Numbered from the stretch's first letter, positions 17,514 through 26,546 are shown. The stretch is 64,000 bases of DNA from a bacterium (GCA_030429345.1 JAUIFJ010000007.1:93887-157886), one strand, 5' to 3'. Translations and numbers: made by a program. Notes: generated by a model from the letters alone, not told the origin.

Positions 17514-18454
17514 TAGAGAGCCGCCGTCAGGGCCGGGCAGACCTCGAAGAGATCCCCGACGATGCCGTAGTCGGCGACCTTGAAGATCGGCGCTTCGGGA
17601 TCCTTGTTGATGGCAACGATGTAGCGGCTGTTCTTCATGCCCGCCAGGTGCTGGATCGCGCCGGAAATACCGCAGGCGATGTAGAGCGTCGGGTTGACCA
17701 CCTTGCCGGTCTGGCCCACCTGGTCGCTGTGCGGACGCCAGCCCGAGTCGACCACGGCGCGGCTGGCGCCGACGGCGGCTCCCAGTTTTTCCGCCAGGGC
17801 CTCGATAGGCGCGAAGCCTTCCGGTCCTCCCGTGCCGCGCCCCCCGCTGACGATGATGTCGGCCTCGGTCAATTCGATCTTGCCGGCGGCGGTGGCCAGG
17901 ATCTCCTGGACCACGGCCTTCATCTCCAGCGTTCCGGCGCTCAGGCCTTCGCGGCTCGCCTCGCCCTGGCCGCTCTTCGGGGCGAAGACCTTGGGCCGCA
18001 GGCTGACGCAGGCCACCGGGGCGTTGCAGCGCACCCGCGTGATCACCTTCCCGGCGAAGAGCGGGCGTGTGACAACCAGGCTTCCGTCCTCGACCTCCAG
18101 GCCGACGGCCTCGCTGTATACGGACAGGTCGAGCAGGGAGGCAACGCGGGCCAGCAGCTCGCGGCCCCGCACCGTGGCGGCGGCGAAGACTCCCCTGGCT
18201 TCCTGCATGCCCAGGACCTTGGCGAAAGCCTCGGCATAGCCGTCGGCGCTGTAGGCTCCCAGGTCCTCGACCTCGAGCACACGCTGTGCGCCGTGGTCCC
18301 CCAGCAGGGCGGCGTCGTGTCCGCCGCCGGCGCAGAGGGCGACGACCTCGCTGCCGAAGCCCTGTGAGACAAGTTCCCTGGCGGCGCCCAGGCTTTCCAG
18401 CGAAGCGGTGGCCACCGCGCCGTCCACGGATTCAATCAGTACGATCAGAGACAT
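17513..18454 (-). CDS. etfA: electron transfer flavoprotein subunit alpha
   Basis: A 313-residue protein. The C-terminal FAD domain is clear: VSGGRGTGGPEGF, VDSGWRPHSDQVGQTGKVV, YIACGISGAIQHLAGM and INKDPEAPIFKVADYGIVGD. It binds FAD and, with EtfB, shuttles electrons from acyl-CoA dehydrogenases to the membrane oxidoreductase encoded convergently next door. It starts 8 bases after the etfB stop. Length (about 310) is normal for a non-bifurcating or short ETF alpha without an extra ferredoxin domain. Confidence 0.96.
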   Translation of the reverse strand: MSLIVLIESVDGAVATASLESLGAARELVSQGFGSEVVALCAGGGHDAALLGDHGAQRVLEVEDLGAYSADGYAEAFAKVLGMQEARGVFAAATVRGRELLARVASLLDLSVYSEAVGLEVEDGSLVVTRPLFAGKVITRVRCNAPVACVSLRPKVFAPKSGQGEASREGLSAGTLEMKAVVQEILATAAGKIELTEADIIVSGGRGTGGPEGFAPIEALAEKLGAAVGASRAVVDSGWRPHSDQVGQTGKVVNPTLYIACGISGAIQHLAGMKNSRYIVAINKDPEAPIFKVADYGIVGDLFEVCPALTAAL

Positions 18455-18462
18455 GTTTCCCC

Positions 18463-19212
18463 CTAGAGAACCTTGGCTTCTTCCTTGAGCAGGCGCAGCA
18501 ACTCGGGCACCGCGTCCGTGCCTTCGCCGATCACGCGTCCTGCGGGACGGGCGGGCGGATAGGCCATGCCTTCGGTCTGCCGGGCGCTGTCGGCCGGCGT
18601 GACGGACACCTTCTCGAGGGGTTTCTTCTTGGCCTGCATGATGCCCTTCAGCGAGGCATAGCGCGGCTCGTTCAAGCCCTTGTCGCAGGTCAGCACGGCG
18701 GGAAGGGCGACTTCGAATCGCTCGCTGGCGCCTTCGACATCCCGCTGCACCTTCGCCTTGCCCTCCGCCACTTCAAGGCTGGCGATGGCGCTGACGCAGG
18801 GAATCCCGAGGCGCGCCGCCAGCATGCCGCCGGTGGCCGCGTGGTCGTAGTCCACGCCCTGCTTGCCGCAAAGCACCAGGTCCGCCGACTGCTCCTTGAG
18901 ATAGTCGGCCAGCAGAACCGCGACCTGCGCCGGGTCGGCGAGGTCTTCTCCGCTGTCCAGCAGGACTGCCTTCTGGGCGCCCATGGCCAGTCCTTTGCGA
19001 ATGGTCTTGTCGCTGTCGGATGCCCCCACGGTGAGCAGGGTCACCTCGCCGCCTTCCTTCTCGGCCAGCTGCAGGGCGGCCTCGATCGCGTACTCGTCGT
19101 AAGGGTTGATGATGTAGTTGAGTCCGGCGGTATCCACGCTGCGCCCGTCGGCAGCCAGCTGGATCTGGCTTTCCGTGTCCGGCACGCGCTTCATGCAGAC
19201 GAAAATGTTCAC
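18463..19212 (-). CDS. etfB: electron transfer flavoprotein subunit beta
   Basis: The GTG at 19212 is preceded by a perfect AAGGAGG six bases away, giving 249 residues starting MNIFVCMKRVPDTESQIQL; an upstream in-frame extension would run into tgt and is rejected. NPYDEYAIEAALQL and the DLVLCGKQGVDYDHAATGGMLA region are typical of EtfB, which binds AMP. It is cotranscribed with etfA. A weaker promoter-like TATCTTC is at 19265-19271. Confidence 0.96.
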   Translation of the reverse strand: MNIFVCMKRVPDTESQIQLAADGRSVDTAGLNYIINPYDEYAIEAALQLAEKEGGEVTLLTVGASDSDKTIRKGLAMGAQKAVLLDSGEDLADPAQVAVLLADYLKEQSADLVLCGKQGVDYDHAATGGMLAARLGIPCVSAIASLEVAEGKAKVQRDVEGASERFEVALPAVLTCDKGLNEPRYASLKGIMQAKKKPLEKVSVTPADSARQTEGMAYPPARPAGRVIGEGTDAVPELLRLLKEEAKVL

Positions 19213-19264
19213 GCCTGTCCTCCTTGCTTCGGTGTCGGGCCGTTTCTTCCGGCCGAAAAAGGCG

Positions 19265-19271
19265 GAAGATA
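19265..19271 (-). promoter_or_regulatory. possible -7 element for etfBA
   Basis: TATCTTCCGCC on the minus strand resembles the TACATTCCGCC of the accD promoter, 53 nt upstream of the etfB GTG, but no TTG lies 19-20 bases further up. Weak on its own. Confidence 0.3.
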
Positions 19272-19309
19272 GGATTTCACGAGGGCATTCCCCGCATGTG
19301 GGCTCCCTC

Positions 19310-20428
19310 TCAGTCCCCGCGATAGGGCGCCAGCATGGCGTCCCGATAGGCGGCCCATTCACCGGCCAGGATCGCCCGGCGGGCGCCTCGGACCAGTTCC
19401 AGGAAGTAGTGCAGGTTGTGGATCGTGCCCAGGCGCATGGCGCTGAACTCTTCCACGTGATACAGGTGCCGAATGTAGGCCCGGTCATAGGTGCGGCAGG
19501 TGTAGCAGGAGCAGTCAGGGTCAATGGGCTGGTCGAAGGAATCCTTGTAGCGTGCCGCCTTGGCGCTGAAGCGTCCCTGCGTGGTGAAGAGGGTCGCCTT
19601 GCGCGCGTTGCGGGTCGGCAGCACGCAATCGAACTGGTCCACGCCCAGGTCGATGCTTTCCAGGATATCCTCCGGGGTGCCGACGCCCATCAGGTAGCGG
19701 GGCCGGTCCTGCGGCATCTTCGCGCAACATAGCTCGGTCATTTCGCGCATTGCCGTCTTGCTCTCGCCCACGGAAAGGCCCCCAATGGCCATGCCGGGCC
19801 AGTCGCGTTCGAGCAGGCCGGCCAGGCTCTCTTCGCGCAGGTCGCCGTATACGCCGCCCTGGATGATCGGATACAGTTCCTGGCGGTGTCCGTAGAGCGG
19901 CTCGCTGTCCTGCCAGGCCCTGTGGCAGCGGTGCGCCCAGCGCGTGGTGCGCTGCAGGCTCTGGATCACGTAGTCCCTTTCGGCCGTTCCCGGGGGACAT
20001 TCGTCCAGCACCATCATGATGTCGCTGCCCAGGCTGCGCTGAATGCCGATCACCGATTCGGGGGTGAAGACATGCCGGCTGCCGTCCAGGTGGCTGCGGA
20101 ACTCGGCCCCCTCCTCGCGCAGCTTGCGCAGGGAACTCAGTGAAAAGATCTGGAAACCGCCGCTGTCGGTCAGGATCGGCCGCTTCCAGCGCATGAACCC
20201 GTGCAGACCGCCGGCCCCTTCGAGGATTCCGGTGCCGGGCCGCAGGTAGAGGTGATAGGTATTGCCCAGCAGGATGGTGGGGTCCAGGTCCTCCAGGTCG
20301 CGCCCGTCCAGGGTCTTGACGCTGGCCCGTGTTCCGACCGGCATGAAGACCGGCGTCGGCACTTCCCCATGGGCCAAACGCAGCACGCCGGCCCGGGCCC
20401 GGCCATCTGTTGCCTGCAGTTCGAACAA
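19310..20428 (-). CDS. tgt: tRNA-guanine transglycosylase
   Basis: A 372-residue TIM-barrel enzyme. VPTPVFMPVGTRASVKTL, LLGNTYHLYLRPG, ILTDSGGFQIFSL (catalytic Asp), GGLSVGE and the zinc site CSCYTCRTYDRAYIRHLY...IHNLHYF are all conserved. It exchanges G34 for preQ1 in GUN-anticodon tRNAs, towards queuosine. The start is a TTG at 20428 (LFELQATDG); no ATG or GTG fits the conserved N-terminus. A palindromic repeat occupies its immediate leader. etfB begins about 100 bases after its stop, so read-through is possible. Confidence 0.95.
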   Translation of the reverse strand: MFELQATDGRARAGVLRLAHGEVPTPVFMPVGTRASVKTLDGRDLEDLDPTILLGNTYHLYLRPGTGILEGAGGLHGFMRWKRPILTDSGGFQIFSLSSLRKLREEGAEFRSHLDGSRHVFTPESVIGIQRSLGSDIMMVLDECPPGTAERDYVIQSLQRTTRWAHRCHRAWQDSEPLYGHRQELYPIIQGGVYGDLREESLAGLLERDWPGMAIGGLSVGESKTAMREMTELCCAKMPQDRPRYLMGVGTPEDILESIDLGVDQFDCVLPTRNARKATLFTTQGRFSAKAARYKDSFDQPIDPDCSCYTCRTYDRAYIRHLYHVEEFSAMRLGTIHNLHYFLELVRGARRAILAGEWAAYRDAMLAPYRGD

Positions 20429-20444
20429 TTTTTGTTTCCAAGAT

Positions 20445-20575
20445 GAAGACCTCGCACGGAGGCGCTGAGAATACAGAGATCACAGAGGAAAGTAGGGCAA
20501 AAATTGAAATGACGCAGTCAGACTGAAGAAGACTCTGTGTTCTCCGTCTTCTCAGCGCCTCCGTGCGAGGCCTTC
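20445..20575. repeat. palindromic intergenic repeat, copy B
   Basis: Arms 20445-20487 and 20533-20575 are near-perfect inverted copies (GAAGACCTCGCACGGAGGCG ... CGCCTCCGTGCGAGGCCTTC) separated by about 45 bases. It lies 16 bases upstream of the tgt start, inside the expected leader, unlike copies A and C, which sit at gene ends. A TACTTTC within the centre could serve as a -7 element for tgt, with only a weak -33 match. Confidence 0.75.
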
Positions 20576-20590
20576 AGGAAAAGGATGAAA

Positions 20591-20622
20591 AGAAAAAGCC
20601 CGTCCTGTAGCGAGGACGGGCT
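20591..20622 (-). terminator. intrinsic terminator, minus strand
   Basis: A perfect 10-bp stem AGCCCGTCCT/AGGACGGGCT with a 6-base loop, followed on the minus strand by CTTTTTCTTTTC. It ends the candidate ncRNA upstream and shields tgt from read-through. Confidence 0.85.
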
Positions 20623-20783
20623 CATTTCCTTGGGACCGACAAGGGCAGTGTCAGCCCCCGCAGGCGGGCAAAACCGAAAGGACGAGAGCCTTTTGAGCGA
20701 GGCTCTTCCCCACGGCGGCCCGGCGGGTTTTCATTGAACTCCACGATGTGGAAGTCAAGGAAAAAGGGCTACCGGACCGTACG
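20593..20783 (-). ncRNA. candidate structured small RNA (family unknown)
   Basis: Between the alkyltransferase-like gene and tgt, 300 bases hold no gene but look like an RNA unit on the minus strand. TTTCCTTG (20756-20763) can pair with CAAGGAAA (20625-20632) as a closing stem. Inside are hairpins (CCAC-atc-GTGG; GAGCCT...AGGCTC; CCCGC-ct-GCGGG). A strong terminator follows immediately, and a sigma54-like site precedes it. The long, closed, bulged shape is reminiscent of 6S RNA, but I cannot assign a family. A 5' end near 20783 is inferred. Confidence 0.45.
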
Positions 20784-20792
20784 CTCTGTCTG

Positions 20793-20809
20793 AAGCAAGT
20801 TGTATGCCA
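20793..20809 (-). promoter_or_regulatory. possible sigma54 promoter for the ncRNA
   Basis: Minus strand TGGCATACAACTTGCTT keeps the GG and GC at sigma54 -24/-12 spacing (consensus TGGCAC-N5-TTGCW), with one mismatch. The predicted start is near 20783, just upstream of the closing stem. Could be chance. Confidence 0.35.
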
Positions 20810-20936
20810 CTTTTTACAAGTACTGCGCACCCTTGATTTTCAACGCTTTGCGAGTGGGCGTTCGTGCGGCCTGCCACGCCATGACCGGATTCTGAACAGC
20901 GGGCGACGGATCAGGGGCAGCTAGGCGCCTTCCCGG

Positions 20937-21254
20937 CTAGTTTTCGCCCGGCTGCCAGAGTGCCCAGGTCATGTCGACCTGCTCGGCGCTGCGCATCGGC
21001 ACGTCCTCGTCCCACAGGCGGCGGAACTGCTCCTCGCGCGTCTCCTCGGAGGGGATCCGGCTGTGGCCGTCGGCGCTCAGCACCCGGTGCCAGGGCAGGC
21101 CTTCTTCGGGCAGGGTGCGGCAGAGCCGTGCCGCCAGACGCGCCCGGCCCGGGAATCCGGCCAGTTCGGCCAGGCGGCCGTAGCTCAGCACCTTGCCGGG
21201 CGGAATCTGCGCCAGGATCGCCAGCATGCGCTCGCGGATCGTGTCTTCGCTCAT
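20937..21254 (-). CDS. alkyltransferase-like protein (ATL), catalytic Cys replaced by Trp
   Basis: A 105-residue protein matching the winged-helix DNA-binding domain of O6-alkylguanine-DNA alkyltransferase (IPPGKVLSYGRLAELAG...ARLAARLC). The active-site PCHR is PWHR here, the mark of ATL proteins, which bind O6-alkylguanine without repairing it and pass it to nucleotide excision repair. It lies four bases after the metalloprotease stop, in the same direction. Length matches known ATLs. Confidence 0.88.
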   Translation of the reverse strand: MSEDTIRERMLAILAQIPPGKVLSYGRLAELAGFPGRARLAARLCRTLPEEGLPWHRVLSADGHSRIPSEETREEQFRRLWDEDVPMRSAEQVDMTWALWQPGEN

Positions 21255-21258
21255 CGGC

Positions 21259-24200
21259 TCATTTCAGCAGAAGGATCTTGCGGCTCTGCAGCTGCCCCCC
21301 GCTGCGGGCGCGGACGATGTATACGCCGCTCGGCAGGGAGCGCCCGTCGACGCCCAGCCAGTACTCGCCTGCCGGCAGGCGACTGTCGACCAGGTCCTGC
21401 ACGCGCTGCCCCAGCATGTTGTAGACGGCGGCCTGCAGTCTTCCCTCCCGGGGCAGTTCCACGCGCAGGCGGGTCTGCGGATTGAAGGGATTGGGCGCGG
21501 CGGCATCCAGCACGAAGCCCGCGGGGCGTGTGACAGGCGGTTCCTCCACGGCGACGGAGGGATCCGCCTCCAGGCGCAGGTTGTCGGCGAAATAGCCGAT
21601 GCGCAGGCCGCTGTCATCCATGTCGGCGGCCATGCGGAAGCGGAGCCGCAGTTCCGCCTCGCCCAGCCAGGCATCCAGCGGGAATGAGGCCCCCGTCCAG
21701 GTGGCGATCACCCCGCCGCGCTCGGCCAGCTGCTCCCACTGGTTTCCGTCGGCGCTGGCCTCGATGTATACGAAATCCATGCCCGGCTGCATGAAGACCT
21801 GTTCGTCGAGCACCAGCCAGGCGGAGGTCGCCTGGGACAGGTCGAAGCTTCCCGGTACGAGCGCAATGCCGTTCGAACCGGCCTCGTAGAAGCCGTCGCT
21901 CGAACTGCCCAGGGCGAAGCTTCCCCCCGGGGAGACGCGGTTGTCCTGGATCGCCCATTCCCCGCTCAGCTCCCAGCCTGCGCTGTCGCCGCTCTCGAAG
22001 TCGTCGATCGGCTGGCGCTGGCCGAGGCTGGCGACGGCGATCCCGCTGTAGCCCACGTTGGCGGCCTGTGATGCATCGGTGGCCTTCAGGCGATACTCGA
22101 GTTCCCCCGTTCCGCCGAAGTCAAGAGGACCGGACCAGCTCCAGCGTGATCCCGCCTCTTCCAGGGCGGCCTGCGTGATCCAGTCGCCTCCTTCGAGCCG
22201 CGCTTCCAGTTCGACGACGGCCAGGCCCAGGTTGTCCTCGGCTTCCGCTTCTACCGTGATCCATCCGCTCGCGCCGATCAGGTCCACCGGCGCTTGCAGG
22301 AACGCGGCCACGGGCGCTTCGCTGTCCGCGCCAAGCCGGAAACGATGCCAGCCTTCCGCCGGTTCCAGCACCTCGACATTTCCGCTGAACAGGCCTTCGA
22401 CGCGGTAGTCGACGACCGTCCCTTCGGAGAAGGGCCCGGGAATCGCTCCCTGCCAGGATCCGGGAGTCTCGCCGGCCGCAAGGGGCAGGCTTGTTTCCGG
22501 CCCTTCGTCCAGACGATAGACCAGGATCAGGCTGTTCAGCTCGAGCAGGCTTTCCAACTGCAGCTCCAGCGGGATCTGCTCCTGCCCCGTATCCTCGGAA
22601 TCCGCCTGCGGCAGGTGATGCATGACCGGAAGCGGAGCAAGGCCCAGCAGTTGGAAGTCGTCCAGGTACCACCCATCCAGCGGCTGCATGAAGCCGCTGA
22701 AAAAGTTGAAGCGCAGCTGCAGGCGATCGCCGGGCTGCAGGCTGCCGGGCAGGAGCACACTGAGGGACTGCCAGTCGAACATGCCTCCCGACCACCCCGG
22801 CTGGCCGCTTTGGGGCTGACTGGAATAGAGGATGCCGGAATAGCCGCTGCGCGGCTCAAGCAGCTGCCAGTCGCCCCCACTGGGTTTCCACTCCAGGTTC
22901 CCGCCATCTTCGTTGGTGTGGCTGTCCATGAAATACGCCAGGGACAGCGCGGGGTAGGCATGGTCCAGGACGACCCAGTCCGAACTCTGGAGCACAGACC
23001 AGTCCTGGGTGGGATAGGCTCCATCCAGGTTTGTCCCCAGGGCTGCTGTGCCGCTGTGCGCCGAGCCCGGTCCGCTGCTGACCTCCCCCCATTCCCAGGA
23101 TCCGCCCAGCGAGAAGCCTTCCGGCCCCTCTTCGAAATCCAGCAGCAGGGGCGGCGTGCCGCCAACGGCAATCCGGTAGGGACCTTCAGCGCCATCGGGG
23201 GGACTGCTGACATCGCCCAGTGCGGCGTATACGTCGACCAGGCTGTTGTCCGGCTGCCCGGGCAGTTCGGCGTTCCAGGTGAACCCCTCCTGCTCCATCA
23301 CAATGCTCTGCCAGTCGCCGCCGTCTACACGGTAGCGCAACTCCATTTCATCCTGGATGATCAAGGGGGGCAGCTCTCCAAGGACACCCAGGCTGGTTGG
23401 CTGGTTTGCCGGAATCCAGAGCGCCGGCTCGAAGAGCGTGAAATGGAAAAACTCCCAGGCCGCCTCGCTGCCGATGCCGTGTGCGTTGAAGGCGGCGTCG
23501 ATCTCTTCCCAGTGCGGGGTCTGGTCGCCCAGGTCGCCGTTGTCGTCGTCGGCCAGCAGCACTTCGATGTAGTACTCGAAGAAGGCGCGTCCCGTGTTGT
23601 TGTCGTCGGGCGCGCCCCAGCGGGCGAAGTGGTGCAGCGGACGCGCCGCCTGAAGGCCGATGGCCTGGCGCAGGTCCCACATGGCCCCGCCGACGATCTG
23701 GCCGTCGTAGTGCACTTCCGGAAGAATGTCCTCGGGATACCGCCGGGTATTCTCCAGCGCGCGAAGGGTCCATCCCGGTGATACAAAATCCACATCCTGC
23801 AGGTAGACGGCGGTCACATCGGCCAGGCCCTCGTGGAGTGCCCCGTTCGTCATGCCCTGTCCGACGCCGGCCTGCTGGTACTGGCGATGATTGATCCCGT
23901 GGCCGTATTCGTGATACACCACTCCGGCGATCTGCCCCGTGTTCGGACAGCCGCCGCCGGCCGAGTAGAAATTGATCGTATTGGCGCTGGGGCTGTAGAA
24001 GGCATTGCAGGTCTGGGAAATGTTCACGTTGACCGGCATGGGGGCGTCCTGGCCGGTGAAGGAGGGATCCAGCTCCTTGATCCATTCGTATACGCGGTTG
24101 GTGTGGACATAGCCGTCTCGTTCGGCGATGTGCGCCAGCCCGGAGACGAAGAGCGTGTCGCCCTCGCCCAGCTGCACGGCATCGTAGTAGCCGGAAACGC

Positions 24201-25134
24201 CGTCCATGCGGTTGACGGCCGCGTACTCGCCCGCCAGCTCGACGCCGACCCACCAGGGACCCTCGCCGTCGGTTTCCGCGCTGAAGGAGCCGTCGGCGCC
24301 GGTGACAACGGTCTCGCCGTCTACATCGATGCGCAGATTGGCGCCGGGCATCAGGCTCAGGCCGTCCGATGGCTGCTGCTCCTCGGCCAGAATGCAGACA
24401 TGGCCGTTCAGGTGATACACTCCCGGCCTCGCCCAGAGCACCTCGCCGCTTTCCGCCGAGAGCCAGACCACGGCGGCCAGGGAAGGATCGGAAGGCTCCA
24501 GGTGATACGCGCGCGCCGCCTCGAAACGCAGCTCGTCTTCCCCGTAGATGGGCAGGAGCGCCTTGCCTGTCTCGTGGACCGTGGCAAGCGGATCGAGGCC
24601 GGCAGCCAGGTCGCGGGCGCGTTTCAACAACTCCCGCGCCGAATGATGCTCGACGACGGAGGGCAAATCGGCAGGCGTATCACAGCCGAAAGCCAGCACG
24701 CGCCCCTCGGGCGAGACCCGGAACAGCAGGTCCTGGTCGAAGAGAGGCCAGCCATCGGCCAGGATGCGGAAGTCGGCGATCCACAACCGCCCCCGCAGCG
24801 CGATGTGCCGCGCCTCGATCCCGGCGACCGGGAACAGCTGCGGCCTGTCCGCCATGAAGCGACGCAGACGCTCTTCCAGGTCTTCCGCGTCGAGGATGTC
24901 GCCACCGGGAAGATCCAGGGCCGCCGGGAAGATCCTGTGCGGCGAGGGGTGAAAACGGTCCCAGTCCAGGATCCGGCTGCCCGGGTATTCCCGCAGGAAC
25001 TCGGCCCATGGCGCGCTCAGCTTCTGCTGCTCGGCCAGGATGTTCTGCGGCTTGGGCAGTTCGCGGTATTCAAGGGCGGACAGGGTGCCGGCACCGAGCA
25101 GCAGCGCCAGGGCAGCAATCGTGGGGAAAGCCAT
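21259..25134 (-). CDS. secreted gluzincin-type metalloprotease with C-terminal sorting domain
   Basis: The ATG at 25134 follows AGGAGA by 8 bases and opens a signal peptide (FPTIAALALLLGAGTLSA), giving 1291 residues. A propeptide-like region (20-240) precedes a zinc protease domain: HEYGH at 408-412 and HEGLAD with E435, the M4/M36-like HExxH...EGxxD pattern. MAM/Ig-like beta domains follow. The last 80 residues (NPFNPQTRLRVELP ... LPSGVYIVRARSGGQLQSR) form a FlgD-like/T9SS type A sorting domain. Expected to be exported, matured and surface-anchored or released. Possible promoter at 25202-25231. Confidence 0.85.
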   Translation of the reverse strand: MAFPTIAALALLLGAGTLSALEYRELPKPQNILAEQQKLSAPWAEFLREYPGSRILDWDRFHPSPHRIFPAALDLPGGDILDAEDLEERLRRFMADRPQLFPVAGIEARHIALRGRLWIADFRILADGWPLFDQDLLFRVSPEGRVLAFGCDTPADLPSVVEHHSARELLKRARDLAAGLDPLATVHETGKALLPIYGEDELRFEAARAYHLEPSDPSLAAVVWLSAESGEVLWARPGVYHLNGHVCILAEEQQPSDGLSLMPGANLRIDVDGETVVTGADGSFSAETDGEGPWWVGVELAGEYAAVNRMDGVSGYYDAVQLGEGDTLFVSGLAHIAERDGYVHTNRVYEWIKELDPSFTGQDAPMPVNVNISQTCNAFYSPSANTINFYSAGGGCPNTGQIAGVVYHEYGHGINHRQYQQAGVGQGMTNGALHEGLADVTAVYLQDVDFVSPGWTLRALENTRRYPEDILPEVHYDGQIVGGAMWDLRQAIGLQAARPLHHFARWGAPDDNNTGRAFFEYYIEVLLADDDNGDLGDQTPHWEEIDAAFNAHGIGSEAAWEFFHFTLFEPALWIPANQPTSLGVLGELPPLIIQDEMELRYRVDGGDWQSIVMEQEGFTWNAELPGQPDNSLVDVYAALGDVSSPPDGAEGPYRIAVGGTPPLLLDFEEGPEGFSLGGSWEWGEVSSGPGSAHSGTAALGTNLDGAYPTQDWSVLQSSDWVVLDHAYPALSLAYFMDSHTNEDGGNLEWKPSGGDWQLLEPRSGYSGILYSSQPQSGQPGWSGGMFDWQSLSVLLPGSLQPGDRLQLRFNFFSGFMQPLDGWYLDDFQLLGLAPLPVMHHLPQADSEDTGQEQIPLELQLESLLELNSLILVYRLDEGPETSLPLAAGETPGSWQGAIPGPFSEGTVVDYRVEGLFSGNVEVLEPAEGWHRFRLGADSEAPVAAFLQAPVDLIGASGWITVEAEAEDNLGLAVVELEARLEGGDWITQAALEEAGSRWSWSGPLDFGGTGELEYRLKATDASQAANVGYSGIAVASLGQRQPIDDFESGDSAGWELSGEWAIQDNRVSPGGSFALGSSSDGFYEAGSNGIALVPGSFDLSQATSAWLVLDEQVFMQPGMDFVYIEASADGNQWEQLAERGGVIATWTGASFPLDAWLGEAELRLRFRMAADMDDSGLRIGYFADNLRLEADPSVAVEEPPVTRPAGFVLDAAAPNPFNPQTRLRVELPREGRLQAAVYNMLGQRVQDLVDSRLPAGEYWLGVDGRSLPSGVYIVRARSGGQLQSRKILLLK

Positions 25135-25201
25135 GGGGGCTTCTCCTGGTGTTTGGTGGAACCGTACGGGGGTTTGCCTTCTGCCGAGGGGCAGAGTCCC
25201 A

Positions 25202-25231
25202 TACAATACTTCACGAAGGGCTTTGGGGCAA
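25202..25231 (-). promoter_or_regulatory. possible promoter for the metalloprotease gene
   Basis: Minus-strand TTTG, 20 bases, then TATTGTA. The -33 part and spacing fit the local consensus well; the -7 part matches only partly. Leader about 60 nt. Confidence 0.4.
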
Positions 25232-25253
25232 AGGGGGAGCTCTGCCGGAAGAC

Positions 25254-26546
25254 TCACTCCAGGAACTTCCCACTCATCAGCGCCTCTTCCGGGCTGTGCA
25301 GCCGCACCCGGCGCAACTCCCCGGCCGCGGCTACCCCTGAGGGCAGCTCGACACGGATGTAGTTGTCCGTGTAGCCGTATACATGCTCGCCGATCTGCCG
25401 CTCCTCTACCAGAACCCGGGCCTCCAGGCCCTCGTGTTTCCTGTGGAAGGCGGCCATCTTCTCTTCGCCCAGGCGGATCAGCTCGCGGCAGCGGCGCTTG
25501 CGCTCGGCGGGAGGGACGGCTCCTGCGAAGCTTGTGGCACGGGTGCCGCGGCGCTCGCTGTAGGGGAAGACGTGCAGGCGGCTAAAGGGGCGCCCGGCGA
25601 TGAAGGCCTTCGTCTGCTCGAAGTCCTCTTCGCTTTCCCCGGGAAAGCCGACGATCAGGTCCGTACCCAGACCCAGGCCATCGATTGCAGCAAGGCGGTC
25701 GAAGAGCCGCTCCAGGCCTCCGCGGTCAATGCGGCGTCGCATCAGGGAGAGGACGTGATCGCTGGCGCTTTGGATCGGCGCGTGCAGGTGGGCGCAGACC
25801 TTCTCTTCCTGCTCGATCAGTTCGACCAGCGCTCGGCTGATGTCCCAGGGCTCGATGCTGCTGATGCGAATCCGCTGCAGGCCTTCGACGGAAAGCAGTT
25901 GCCGCAGCAGGGAGGGCAGGCTGCCGCCGATGTCCTGGCCATAATCCCCGATGTGCACGCCGGTCAGCACAATCTCCCGGTAGCCCAGATCCGCCAGGTG
26001 GCGCGCCTGGCGCAGGATGTCCTCCGGCAGCAGGCTGCGGCTGCGACCGCGGGTGAAGGGCACGATGCAGTAGGTGCAGAAAACGTCGCAGCCGTCCTGG
26101 ATCTTCAGTGTGGCCCGGGTGCGCTTCTCGAAGTCGGCGACTTCCAGGTACTCCCGGTCCTCGCGGCCGCCCGGGCGTGATACACGGACGACAGGACTGT
26201 CCTGCTTGGCCAGCTCCGGGATCTGCGCCGGCAGGTCCTGTTTCTCGCGATTCCCCAGGACGAAGTCCACTCCCGGAATCCCCGCGATCTCGGAGGCCGC
26301 TGTCTGCGTGTAGCACCCCGTGACCACGATCACCGATTCGGGATTGCCCTTGACGGCGGCGCGAATCGCCTGCCTCGCCTTCTGGTCGGCGCGGTCCGTG
26401 ACGCTGCAGGTGTCGATCAACTGCAGGTCGGCCTCGTCGGCCTTCTGTACGACACGGTAGCCCAGGGCGCGGAACTGGCCGACGACGGCCTCCGTCTCGT
26501 ACTGGTTGAGGCGGCAACCCAGGGTATGAAAGGCAATGGTTGGCAT
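25254..26546 (-). CDS. mtaB: tRNA t6A37 methylthiotransferase MtaB
   Basis: A 430-residue radical-SAM methylthiotransferase: UPF0004 domain (FHTLGCRLNQYETE, DTCSVTDRADQKARQ, VTGCY carrying three cluster Cys), radical-SAM motif CDVFCTYCIVP, and a C-terminal TRAM-like domain (ARVLVEERQ...YGYTDNYIRV). It adds a methylthio group to t6A37 of ANN-decoding tRNAs. The Lys/Asn-free 'TLGCRLN' N-terminus fits MtaB rather than MiaB or RimO. The upstream leader contains a tandem 76-bp repeat. Confidence 0.94.
   Translation of the reverse strand: MPTIAFHTLGCRLNQYETEAVVGQFRALGYRVVQKADEADLQLIDTCSVTDRADQKARQAIRAAVKGNPESVIVVTGCYTQTAASEIAGIPGVDFVLGNREKQDLPAQIPELAKQDSPVVRVSRPGGREDREYLEVADFEKRTRATLKIQDGCDVFCTYCIVPFTRGRSRSLLPEDILRQARHLADLGYREIVLTGVHIGDYGQDIGGSLPSLLRQLLSVEGLQRIRISSIEPWDISRALVELIEQEEKVCAHLHAPIQSASDHVLSLMRRRIDRGGLERLFDRLAAIDGLGLGTDLIVGFPGESEEDFEQTKAFIAGRPFSRLHVFPYSERRGTRATSFAGAVPPAERKRRCRELIRLGEEKMAAFHRKHEGLEARVLVEERQIGEHVYGYTDNYIRVELPSGVAAAGELRRVRLHSPEEALMSGKFLE

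Noticed and set aside
22294..23781. Large plus-strand frame opposite the metalloprotease
   Set aside because: Antisense shadow; no recognisable domain, and the minus-strand protein has a signal peptide, HEYGH and sorting domain.
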